NCBI GenBank assembly: GCA_024449915.1 | Contig: JAMZAV010001753.1 | Span: forward strand, 91,418-155,417 | Direction of reading: 5' to 3' | Source: Sweltsa coloradensis | Lineage: Eukaryota; Arthropoda; Insecta; Plecoptera; Chloroperlidae | Length of the DNA: 64,000 nt | Shown here: piece by piece, positions 54,301 through 64,000 of the stretch | Numbering within the stretch: the first letter of the stretch is position 1 | How the letters are laid out: each line of letters begins with the position of its first letter | The notes under the pieces: generated by a model | What the model was told of the DNA's origin: nothing | Seen by the model: the letters and a program-made list of their open reading frames with translations, nothing else | Database searches by the model: none | Translations under genes and position numbers: made by a program

Positions 54301-55362
54301 AAAATCACTCTGTCTTGAATAGCCATCAAAAAACCTTCTGTTTCTCCAAATAGTTCCCCGTTGTTTAACCACCTATTTGATGCTTTAATAATCTACGTGA
54401 CCTTTGTGTAGTTCATCATAATGTCTTGTGTAGGGGCTTTTCTGAGAGACGTAACTCTTTTGAAGCGTTCAGTTATGAGTTTCCCTTGTAGATTGACATT
54501 TCGTTTGCTAGATTGAGTGGAGAGAATGAGTTGTCAGCTAGCACCACAGCCCTATGCAGCGGGGAGTGGTTGCTCTTTGTAAAAAAGTATTTTCTTAAAA
54601 ATGTTTTATTTTTTTATAATATAAGTTGTTCAGAATCAATTAGGCCCCGTCCTCCTTTTTCTTGGAAGTGTCAATCTCTCTATTGCTGATTTAGGATGAT
54701 GTATTCTGTGTTTGGTAAGTGTAGTACGAGTTAATATTTCCAACGCGTGGATGTCTGTCTGCGTCCATTTTAAAGATTCCGAATGAATATGTCAGTACTG
54801 TACAGCATATGTATTTATTGCTGTGATCTTGTTTTTTACCGTTTAGTTGCGTCTTGAGGATAGGGGCTTTTGTCGTTTCTTGTATGTATATATCAATTTT
54901 GCTTTCATAACTTTAGTTCAATTCTGGCAGCTTGTGAGAATCCTAAATATTTTTTGAATACATCGTTATCGTCCATTATTCCAATCCTATTTCCATCATC
55001 TAGCTGGAACTCTTCTTGCTTGTGTAACCTTTCCCTTTCGATATGTAGCGTCTTACATTTTTTCTACTCCAAACTCCATGCAGATATCTTGACTAAATTT
55101 TTAATGTTGTATTGACTAGACTGTGTAGTTGAGCAAATTTGATGCATACAAACTTTAGGTCATCCCCTGTAGAATAGGTGGGAAATGTGTGACATACCAC
55201 ATTATTGTCCTTAATTTAAATCCGTATGTCGATTCGTTAAGCATATGTGACAGTGGGTTTAATGACAGACAAAACCATAATGCACTTAATGAGTCACCTT
55301 GGAAAAATGCACGTTTATTTGTATTGGGTCTGTAGTTATCTGCTGGTTTTTTATATTTAGTT

Positions 55363-56136
55363 TTAGTGTTGTTCTCCAGTCTCCATTACTGTCTTCAAAA
55401 AGTTACAATTTCGGGTTGATTTTATATATTTTGTAAAATCTGAATAAGCCATGTGTGTGGTGTGAGTCAAAAGCTTTTTTGAGTCAATGTAGTTTACGTG
55501 AATATTCCTTTTCTTTTTGTGTGCCTGGATCATTACAGTAGAGTCAATAATAAGTTGTTCTTTACATCCTTGTGAGTTCTTACAGCATCCTTTTTGTTCC
55601 TCGGCCATGATATTGTGTTCTTCGCAATGATTATATACTTTATTTGTTATGCATGAAGTCAATATTTTATATATAGTTGGTAGACATGTAATTGGCCGAT
55701 ATTTACTGGGTTTCTTCGTGTCATTGTCCTTTGGGTTTTGAAAAAGGGTTACTCCTTCAGTAAAGAATTCGGGTATTTCTTTAACTCCATTTATAAACTC
55801 GTTGAGACATTTTCTAATTTGATTGTGAGTAGTATTGAATTTCTTATACCAAAAATTTTGAATATTATCATTACCTGGAGCTTTCCAGCTATGTGTAGCA
55901 CTGATTGTCGACTTTAATTCATCAATAGTTATACCTTCGAATCTCATCTCATTAATATCGCTCATCCTAGCTATTTCATCTTGAATCCATTGTGCATTCT
56001 GGTTGTGTGCTACCGGGTTACCCCATATTCCTGTCCAAAACTCTTCTATCTCTGTCTTAGTTGGTGTTCCATTTCCTATTATTTCTTCGGTACTAGATAG
56101 TTGTTGGTAAAACTGTTTTTCCTTTTCTTTAAACAT
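55363..56136 (-). pseudogene. R4/Dong-type reverse transcriptase, N-terminal half
   Basis: The longest surviving frame of this LINE, 257 codons, from NRMFKEKEKQFYQQL to the start of motif A. A one-base change in KKAFDS pushes the frame out, so the translation after IDSKK is not the real protein. Motifs B and C continue in other frames to the left as far as about 55150. The catalytic YMDD of the family stands as TGDD here. Confidence 0.85.
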
Positions 56137-56390
56137 TCGGTTTTGTTCTTTTCTAATACTACATTTTTTATATCTTTTTAATCTCTTTAGCTAGAGCACT
56201 TACTTTTTGTTTAAGTGTATCCAAATATTCGTGAATGAATTCGTTAAGTGTTTCATGCTTTGCGTGAACCTTGAATCTTTCAAATATATTTTGGCAGTAT
56301 CTTATCACATTTTTTGATCGATTACCCATTCGGTATTGTTCCAGTCGACCGATATCTCTCCTAAGCTCAACGATTCTCCCAGCTAGTCGC

Positions 56391-56439
<49 letters not shown>

Positions 56440-56467
56440 TTATTATTTTTTATTTTTATTATTATTG
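56391..56467 (+). repeat. (ATT)n microsatellite
   Basis: About 25 ATT triplets with minor interruptions at the end. It splits the N-terminal coding part of the R4/Dong-type LINE, since IPDIDGNRYPINKSEIETL is readable on the minus strand just to its right. Confidence 0.9.
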
Positions 56468-56549
56468 TAGTGAAATCAGGGTTTCTATTTCACTTTTATT
56501 GATTGGATATCGATTTCCATCGATATCGGGTATTTGGTAATCATCCAAC

Positions 56550-57124
56550 ATAATATAATATTAGAAAACCAATCATCATTTAGTACACAATGATTGGTAG
56601 TCACATAGTCATTAATCCATCAATCAATATCAGAATATTGATTGATTTGATAGGTTTTAGTTCTGGGTTATGAACTGTAATGCTAATTCAAAGCCATTAC
56701 AGTTTCTAAAACTAGGCAGACAAAGTGCAATCCATTCACTTACGTCACTGTGTAATAACACACTTTTGATGACTTGGCATTCTTACCATTGCACGTAGCA
56801 ATGTACAAATCACCATCGGCACAGTTCTGGAAACAGCTGACTCTCTTATTGGGCCAGGTGAATACAGCCTAATTCAAACTAGCCAATGACATGTAGCCAC
56901 AGGTCCATGTAGTGACAATTAAGGAATGTGTTACCAGTCACTACATGAAGTGGCCAGGTTGGCTCTCTCTTATCTCAGCCATCTTTGAAGTAGGAAGTGT
57001 TTCCAGGATAGGGAATGAATTTCACAGTTAAAACCATAACCTTGTGTAAGTGAAAAGTCTGGCTTTATTAAATGTAGTTCTATTTACACAGTTTACATGA
57101 TTTTATGGTAAGAACACCCATACT
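56550..57124. other. No gene recognised
   Basis: AT-rich; presumably 5' flank of the LINE. Confidence 0.45.
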
Positions 57125-57440
57125 CTCCCAAATCACTGATCCTTCAAGTTAAGAGTCAACCGGAGTTTGGCCTGTAGGCCTAAGTTGGTGATAATGGGAG
57201 CTTGAAAGAGGCACTGGAGGTGGGATTTCGCAAATGTCACTCAGAATATTCGAAAAATAGCCATCCAATAGCCGGCCGTAGTTGCAATGTACGTCTGTGG
57301 CTGTACGATGTACTGCAGAAGCTCCGCGATACGGTGAGGCACCGTGAGTCCGGTCTACGGTCCGCGAGGCGCGAAGCACTATTATTTCACATCGTTCGCA
57401 GTCTCGCTCCGTGGACGAGTTACAACAGAGGGTGCTAGAT
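57125..57440. other. CpG-richer segment open on both strands, unrecognised
   Basis: 57200-57440 has more CG dinucleotides than its flanks. It is open for 78 codons on plus and 76 on minus. No motif is recognisable, so it may be an old exon, a transposon piece or chance. Confidence 0.2.
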
Positions 57441-58591
57441 CTAGGGTGATTGAGTAAATTTTATGATCAGGAAATTCCAAATTGGTTATTAATGTATGTG
57501 ATGAATGAAAAAAAGTGTATAAATCTTACCGACTGAAAACTGTGGAATCGAAACACGCCCGTAAGAAGTATATGTATATTAGAAACGCTGATTTAAGACC
57601 ACAAGACATACTTGAGGCATGATTGTTACATATTTTAATCTACTTATTATTACAATTTATTATGCGTGGGTACGTGTAACGTGCCGTTTATTGCGCTATA
57701 GCTACGTACATAACTAAAGTATACCATAATATTAATATGGTTGTGAATACATTTAATCAGGATGATATTTTAGCTAGCTGTGCAAAGCCACCTCCTGATG
57801 CAACCATGCACTGATCCATTGATGACTGGTATATAAGAATGGGAATTTGAAATGGCTTCTGAAGAAAGTGCTGTTTTTTATTATTCATTTGACATTTGAA
57901 TATTCAATACGATTGAAACTCGTCACATTTTCTTCTATCAAGTCCGTATCCATAAAAGTACAGTATGTATAGTGTACAACAATAGTACCTATCATTGAGT
58001 TTATGCTTCCGATTTTTTTCTGACTGCATTGAACGGAAAGATGAAAAAAGTCAACTATTCTCCGGCCTTTTGATTATGACATATTTTGTTCTGTAGGTGG
58101 CGGCCTAATAAGAAACATAAATATTTAATATTCATACAAACTATTTCCATGATATACCTATACATTAAATTCATTCAAATATATTTCTTCAAAACCTATA
58201 CCCAATAGCTGTACCCAATGACATCCAATGAAATGCACGTATGCTACAACGACGGCAAGGCACGTATGTTAATAATGAAGTGAAAAAATAATTTGGAAAG
58301 GAGAAGGAACACCAATGTAATGTGTGTTGAAATTATGAAACGGTAATGAATTTCTTTCGAAGTATATTTTTATGTTTGCTTACTTGCGTTATTATATTAT
58401 TATTTCTCGGGACATTTGAAATAACCTTTCACATTATTTTCTCTATTCAAGAATGCATAAATAAATTTTAAAGCAACACCATTTCTCGCTAAGTCAAATA
58501 CGTAACGAAGTACATCATTGATACAGAATGAACATTGCTGCCTTCATGTGTTGTGTCAATATTATTATTACTTGCCTTTTATAATCACATA
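57441..58591. other. No gene recognised
   Basis: AT-rich sequence without visible repeats. Confidence 0.5.
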
Positions 58592-58962
58592 GGGTTCACC
58601 ACCCTTTTGATAGTTAGTAAATAGCGGTTTGCTCGGCCAAAAAGCATCCTACGTATATACAATTTTGCAAACTTGTCAATAAAGCATACATGGACGTTCC
58701 AACAGTCATAGATTTTCAAAATTTTGACTTGATCAGCCAGAAAAAATTCACGAATATAGTCAATTTTGGACTTTTTAACAAAATTGAAATTCGTGAAATC
58801 TAATTTATTTTTTATAAATTATTTCAAAACAAATTTTAGGAATGTGTTACTATAGAAACCTTTATTTCCACTTTCTTGAGATATGTTCAAAATTTCTAAC
58901 AACTGTGATGTCATTCAGCCGAGCAAACAGAAAATTGCCTAAAAAAGGGGTGGTGAACGCTC
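58592..58962. repeat. ~370-bp element with ~45-bp inverted ends
   Basis: GGTTCACCACCCTTTTGATA through GGTTTGCTCGGC (58593-58637) is mirrored by GCCGAGCAAACAG through GGGGTGGTGAAC (58918-58959), with a few mismatches and one length difference. There is no coding content. The target duplication is not clear. Confidence 0.65.
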
Positions 58963-60130
58963 TTAACAAAAATTATGATATTTTGATCAGTATATAACCA
59001 TTGTGTAAATGTTGAAGTACAACTTAAATTCAGCTTTCGATTTCGATTCCCGGGTGTGACCGTTTTGCTGTAATGAGCCAATGAGTGCATGAGAGCTCGA
59101 ACCAAGTCCATTTGGATTATAGAAAACACTGTATTATTACTACATGGAATCAACGCTCTGGCATTATTCCCTTCGGCCTTGCATTGACGTACTATAAAAC
59201 ATCCTCGGAAGGTCGGTAGAAGTGCGTAAAAGTTGTATATAAAATTATACTTATTAAAGTAATGAATGACTCATCGCCGGGCATTGGCAATGTGTTATTG
59301 GATCACTCGAGGCGGCAGCCGGCAGGCGGCAAATGCATATTACACGAAAACACGCCTCTCTGTTGTGTCCGTTTGGAACAAATTTTCCAGACCACAAATA
59401 TTTCGACATGTCTCCAGCATCTCTGACATAGCATTTGTCGAACCCTGCATGGCTTGCTTTGACCGAATAACCGTTAGAGGTAGCTCATGCATAACGCGTG
59501 AGACTCTGATTTGGAAGGAAACGGTTGAATCCGTCACCAGCAATCCTAGCTGAAAGTTTCATCGGGAATTCTTGAGCCCTTAGGCGAATGCCGGGATGCA
59601 AGCCTATTTTAGTTTTTATTTCTAGTGCAGTGCGTACAATGTTTTCACTCATATTCAATTAACAAATTCTGTAATTAGCAAAATACATACTAAATAGGTA
59701 CGTCGTCTCTATAATGCTAAGTTGGTTGGAATCCACCCGGAGAGTGAAAATCCTGAGATCTATAATATACCTTGTGGAGACAATTTTTAATTTCTGTTTC
59801 ATGATAACCCACCAATGCACTTCTCAGGGCTAAACAAAATTATACGAACATGCCAATCGTGTGGATGTGTGCGTGTGTCAATACAATGGATCTACTGAAA
59901 CACGCGCCATCGAAATAATGGATGGTCATGTAGAATCGAACACAAAATAATTCCAAAACTGAGCCCTACTCATATTTTAAATATGCATATTTACAACAAA
60001 CTACAATCACTGCGTGAAATGGTCCCCCTATCTCGAGCGGAAAATTTATTAGTCATGTTTTATTTTACTAGGAAAACGCTAAAGTCCCGCCGCGTTGATG
60101 GATGAGCTTTTTAAAGTTTAAAGTTTGCTT
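58963..60130. other. No gene recognised
   Basis: A plus frame at 59266-59553 (95 codons) has no recognisable motif and is open on the minus strand as well. Confidence 0.4.
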
Positions 60131-60840
60131 GGGATATCTTTACTTTTGCAAGTGCTTTGTTTTGCTGCCTACGCATTGTAGGTGAATGTTGTCAAGTTTC
60201 TTTTGTTTCTTGTCAATTGGTATTATTTACCGTAAAAAACTTATATTAAAAGCTTATTTCTATGGATTCTGGCTAACTTTTTCAACTTTTTCTTTCAAAG
60301 GTACTACATCACCAAACCTTAATGTCCATGTATAATATGAACGTTGTTGCCCCACCCGTTTGGTCAGAATTGGCCCAAATGGCACGAAAATATCGCACAA
60401 AAAATCAAAAAACTTATATTAAAAGCTTTATTTCTATGGATTCTGGCTAACTTTTTCATTTTTTTTTTTCAAAACGTACTACATCACCATAACCTTAATG
60501 TCCATGTATAATATGAACGTTGTAGCCCCACCCGTTTGGTCAGAATTGGCCCAAATGTCACGAAAATATCGCACTAAAAATCGAAAAAAATCGTAAAAGT
60601 ACGATATTCATGAGAAATATTTCTCGATTGTACCCAAAAACAATACACCTCTAAGTTCAGAGATTTCGAAGGTCCTGTCAAATTTTCATCAAGATCGGAT
60701 AAGCCGTTTGTCTGGTAGAGAGTTAACAAACAGACAAAAAAACAAAAAAAAAAAAAAAAAACAAAAACAAAAAAAAAAACACCCGAGCTAAATTTTTTGG
60801 GGGGTCGGTGAAATTGAAGTCTTCGCTTCGCTCATCCAAT
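60131..60840 (+). repeat. Repeat family R, long copy with tandem 173-bp duplication
   Basis: Two units of 173 bp (about 60235-60407 and 60408-60580) contain TTATATTAAAAGCTT, TGGATTCTGGCTAACTTTTT, ACTACATCACC, AATATGAACGTTGTAGCCCC and CAGAATTGGCCCAAATG. A unique 3' part follows with AGTTCAGAGATTTCGAAG, CATCAAGATCGGATAAGCCG, an A-rich tract (60738-60780) and a closing CTTCGCTTCGCTCATCCAAT. Related pieces lie at 42.25 and 43.07 kb. Confidence 0.75.
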
Positions 60841-61022
60841 TAAATCCACACAAATATTAAGTTCCATTTAAAAAAGTAAATACGGCCTAATACAAAAATA
60901 CTAATAGTAGACCGTATAATACATTACCGTTAGACTACGTTTTAGCATTGTTTTCCAACGAAAATAATATATCGACTCTAAACATTATATTTACGAGTAT
61001 ATATATTTATATATATAATTCA

Positions 61023-61452
61023 AAAAGTGACTACACCGGGGTTTGAACCCGGGACCTTAGCTGTCCGGGCTATGCTCTTACCAGCTGAGCTATGCAGCCA
61101 CCAATTTAAAACTGTCTAATTCTTGGTCTATTTTGTACATTACATGTACGGACAGCTAAGGTCCCGGGTTCAAACCCTGGTGTAGTCACTTTTTTAATTT
61201 TTGTCTAAAGTACTAACATATCAGAGTCAAAGTCGCCTACTTATAAAGCCAAGGTTAAACATCGTATATCCCAACTCTAGGGTTATAGAGATGGTTTGTA
61301 TTCTCTACTTTTTTTCAGTGCTGCTCTACAAATGTACAAAACAGACCAAGAATTAGACAGATTTAAATTAGTGGCTGCATAGCTCAGTTGGTAAGACAAG
61401 CCCGGACAGCTAAGGTCCCGGCCCGGGTTCAAACCCCGGTGTAGTCACTTTT
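61023..61452. repeat. Palindrome of two inverted SINE-P tRNA-like units
   Basis: The left arm 61023-61140 and right arm 61331-61452 are reverse complements over about 118 bp, including the tRNA-like part and the adjoining ACTGTCTAATTCTTGGTCTA plus TTTTGTACAT. The spacer of about 190 bp holds a third, 5'-truncated SINE-P head and body (61150-61260). Confidence 0.8.
61028..61099 (-). repeat. tRNA-like sequence (SINE-P head), 72 nt
   Basis: It starts GGCTGCATAGCTCAGCTGGT and ends GGTTCAAACCCCGGTGTAGT plus CA. The acceptor arm pairs over seven positions (two G-T pairs), the T arm CCGGG/CCCGG is perfect, and box A and box B are canonical. A TTTTT terminator follows. The anticodon arm is poor: the loop has C instead of U at position 33. 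With three related copies around it, a SINE head or tRNA pseudogene is likelier than a working tRNA. Confidence 0.6.
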
Positions 61453-61520
61453 TAATTACTGTCTAAAGTACTAACATAACAGCGTCATAGTCGCCTACTA
61501 TAAAGCCAAGGTTAAACATA
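61373..61520 (+). repeat. SINE-P copy with head and body
   Basis: The tRNA-like head carries a small duplication CCCGGCCCGGG in the T-arm region. TTTTTAATTACTGTCTAAAG, then TACTAACATAACAGCGTCAT, then AGTCGCC-TACTATAAAGCC follow. The body matches 61.19-61.26 kb directly and 62.23 kb inversely. Confidence 0.7.
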
Positions 61521-62204
61521 TAAATAAAACCATCGACCCAAGTCAAATATTATTACACACACAACACGAAATGTCTTACAATTACCGTATATTACACACA
61601 CAACACGAAATGTCTTACAATTACCGTATTCTATAATAAACACGCATGTGACCAATTGTTTTTTCAACATTAACCCTACACACCTACACCACACACTTCA
61701 TGGGAGATCACACACTTTCTAAGTATGATAACTAGCACAGAGTCACGAAAAATAATTGAATGAAAATAAACCAGATTTGCCTATATCTCGATGTGACAGA
61801 ATTGCGTCGGTTACAAGGTCACTGCATGTTACGAAACGAAATGAACGTCTGGTGTCCGCTTGACACTGGTAATTTACGACTCGGTGGCTGTCATCGGCCT
61901 ACAGTTGTGCAATGTTGCACAAAAATAATAGCAGTATGCGATTGATGCGTATAGTTGATAAATCTTCAAATATAAGTAGTATAATAGGCAGATAACTTAT
62001 CCAGATAAAATGAGGAAATACGATTTTAATTTCGTTTATATTTTTGGAACACAGATTGATTTTTAAAATTCTTTTCGGCATAACTCGTTAATTCCTGTTT
62101 CCTTCCAGAAGAGTTAGAGTTAGAGAGAGTAAGAGAACTTTTCATATCATCGTGGGTGCAAGTGAACCAAAGGCGAATTCACATCAGAGCGCTTTGCTTT
62201 TGCT
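61521..62204. other. No gene recognised
   Basis: A 38-bp direct repeat, ATTACACACACAACACGAAA followed by TGTCTTACAATTACCGTA, occurs at 61550 and 61589. No coding motif. Confidence 0.5.
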
Positions 62205-62345
62205 TGATGTCCAGATATTATTTATAGTTGGCGACTATGACGCTGTTATGATGGTAGTCTTCTCATAGACATAAATCAAAAAAGGTGCCTCCACCGGGGA
62301 TTGAACCCCGAACCTCTGATGTCTGGGCAGATGCTCTCACCCCTT
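62205..62345 (-). repeat. SINE-P copy, inverse orientation
   Basis: GGCGACTATGACGCTGTTAT (62230) is the body. AGGTGCCTCCACCGGGGATT, read on the minus strand, gives box B GGTTCAATCCCCGG, and CATCTGCCCAGACATCAGAG the anticodon arm. Confidence 0.65.
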
Positions 62346-64000
62346 TTTATTATTAATTTTCTTAACTTCAAATAAAAATGGTCCCGTGCCGTGGTTGAAA
62401 TAAAAAATATAATTTAATCTACCAAAATTTAATATTCAAGCAATAGCCAACAACAAAATCACTTTGTTACGACTCATCTCATCTTAATTTGACAGCCGTG
62501 GTTCAATCCCCGGTGGTAACACTATTTTAAAACCATTATAATATATACAATGTTAATTGAGATTGCCAAATAAAGTCGAATAAAAAACTGTATTTAGATT
62601 ATGTTTATTATCATCATGGAAAGTGGTTTTCCGCGTGCTTCAACCCATTTTTTTCTCCTATTAGAGATGTTTATGTTCGTACCCAAACAAATGGACTTGT
62701 TGCCATGAACCCTCCTCCCCCCCCCCCACCCCCACTTCCGCCTCAACTTCATATTAGTACATCACACGCTTTCAATGGGCGATACACTAAAAATTATCTT
62801 TCTTCAATTCACGTGCAGTTAAACTTGAAAGACTCAGAGATGCATAAATGTTATAACGCGCCGTGGCTGGATGTATTAATAATTGTTTCATTCTGTTGTG
62901 TTGTGATATAATTAACAAAATTGTCACGACTGGGGATCGAACTCAAAACATACTGGTCCCTGTACATATAATAAATTGATATTTGGGATGTTCCGGTATC
63001 GAACAATTGTCTGTAAGAGTGCAATAAACATTGACGCCAAGCATAGCATTCTATAGCGCAGATCTATGCATAATGATTCAAATGGTGTCCTGCAGTAGTT
63101 CATGAGCAAAGTCATGCAGCCAATCAGAACAAGTTATTAACAAAATTATATGACCTGTCACTCAAAGTGGTGAAAAAGCTTCGTGTCGCTAGGTTGCGCC
63201 ACTTGCTGGAGTCAAAAAAGCCTAAAATAGCGCCGAAACATGCTTTCGTACTTCCATTGTACAGCGGACACCCCTTGTTCAAAAATTCTCAGATTTTTAG
63301 GAATGCTAGTTGAAGGTGTATATTTACACGTGTGTTGCGTACTTTTTCCAAAAAGTGCTTGGTTACGCTTAAAAAAAATCGCGAAAAACAGGTAAATGTT
63401 AAAATATTCCCCAAAAGTTAACAAATTTTATTTAAAAAACAAGGACAATTTTGGAAAAAGTACTCAACACACGTTCATTGGACGTCTTTACTGAGTAGAA
63501 TAAAAAAAAAATTATAAAGATATCTCAATTGTGTCGTTAGATACGATGGAAGTACGAAACCACTGCAACACACCGAAATAATACAGGGTCCAGTAGAGCC
63601 TTAAGTAGTCTGAAAGTGTACCAATACTTATTGATCAGCAACCAATTAACCATATTGATTATGATTGATAAATATTGCGGGCACTACATTTGGTGGCAGC
63701 GCATACCGGAATTTTTGTTTGCAAAAATAAAAGAACCCGCAGAGACTATTTTTCTTGAGAGACAGTGTATTGGGAGACACATGGTAACAGTGCCTAGAAA
63801 GAAGAACATAGGTGAGTCTGCACAGATTATCTTGCATGTGGTGTGCTAATTACACAGTAGAGAGTCTACTGAACTAACTTGGTATCCAACCTGTTGATTG
63901 TGTTAGTAATTTTTAATTTAATTGTAAAATTACCAGATGCTATCACACAGAGATTTAGTAACCTCATGAGGGGAATGCTCTCGAGAGCATGAAAAAATGT
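62346..64000. other. No gene recognised; poly-C tract and a donor-like site
   Basis: A C-rich tract lies at 62712-62735. A perfect donor-like AGGTGAGT at 63809-63816 follows a short open stretch, but no protein family is recognisable. A tRNA-like scrap at about 62930-62960 (minus strand) is weak. Confidence 0.4.

Larger units (their letters stand above)
53670..56420 (-). mobile_element. R4/Dong-type LINE, full domain order, many frameshifts
   Basis: On the minus strand: an N-terminal helical region (LRRDIGRLEQY…FIHEYL); then RT, with SWKAPGNDNIQNFWYKKF, YRPITCLPTIYKILTS, EQKGCCKNSQGCKEQLIID, motif A DS-KKAFDS (near 55480), motif B QGDSLSALWFCL (55285-55302) and motif C GDDLKFV (55152-55172). 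It continues with TLTKHRIHHPKSAIERLTLP, GGRGLIDSEQL, SPLHRAVVLADNSFSPLNL, a CCHC knuckle CRKCSAKGETIEHIISGC (54190-54246), YDRTVITDQTIHHNRPDFK (53975-54045), then EIKKMWKQKKVKTIPFII. The order RT, CCHC, then a restriction-like endonuclease marks R2/R4/Dong elements, which nick the target with that C-terminal nuclease. Confidence 0.85.

Noticed and set aside
56271..56540. Tyrosine-rich 89-codon frame
   Set aside because: It is the translation of the (ATT)n microsatellite.
61028..61099. Functional tRNA gene
   Set aside because: Acceptor and T arm are good, but the anticodon arm is defective and three related copies with a shared body lie within 1.5 kb.

Overview
The window reads as AT-rich eukaryotic nuclear DNA from an invertebrate animal, probably marine. 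The reasons are a BEL/Pao and a Gypsy-type LTR retroelement, at least four lineages of LINE, tRNA-derived SINEs, hAT-like and Mutator-like transposase scraps, a tyrosine-recombinase family, several satellites, and no bacterial operon structure. I could not place the species and found no host gene I can defend. Nearly all recognisable coding sequence belongs to mobile elements, and every copy is broken by stops, frameshifts, truncation or nested insertion.

Layout. 0-3.1 kb: SINE fragments beside a LINE ORF1 zinc-knuckle remnant. 4.26-9.39 kb: a BEL/Pao element with both LTRs, internally deleted and carrying two later insertions. 9.5-10 kb: a CXC-domain ORF of transposon type. 10.3-11.5 kb: a ~165 bp satellite split by a tRNA-derived SINE. 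12.9-14.4 kb: another SINE, a hAT-like transposase scrap and a CpG-dense cluster of short palindromes. 17.6-18.9 kb: minus-strand Gypsy gag and protease, cut by a SINE. 20.3-23.8 kb: an I/Jockey-group LINE with its 5' end but no 3' half, running into a ~505 bp satellite (23.8-25.4 kb). 25.7-30.7 kb: homopolymer-rich, eroded sequence. 29.6-34.95 kb: a mosaic of three unrelated LINEs, including one 1199-codon frame with two different reverse transcriptase domains. 35-39 kb: SINEs, a TA-flanked MITE, a Mutator-like C-terminus and a ~145 bp satellite. 39.7-49 kb: mostly unannotated, with a ~410 bp foldback and one repeat family in both orientations. 50.3-51.9 kb: a decayed tyrosine-recombinase gene visible only by reading across frames. 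53.7-56.4 kb: an R4/Dong-type LINE, nearly complete in domain order. 57-64 kb: a short foldback, tandem repeats, a palindrome built from tRNA-like sequences and more SINEs.

How the parts relate. No functional pathway is visible. The window is a record of nested insertions. Names used here: SINE-A (~335 bp, all copies on the plus strand, tail GACGT(T)AAGCAATATCCAATC), SINE-T (~470 bp, head with a CCA anticodon loop as in tRNA-Trp) and SINE-P (tRNA-like head followed by a body carrying CTGTCTAAAGTACTAACATA). These names are mine. Family assignments rest on reading motifs and on memory of the families; no search was run.
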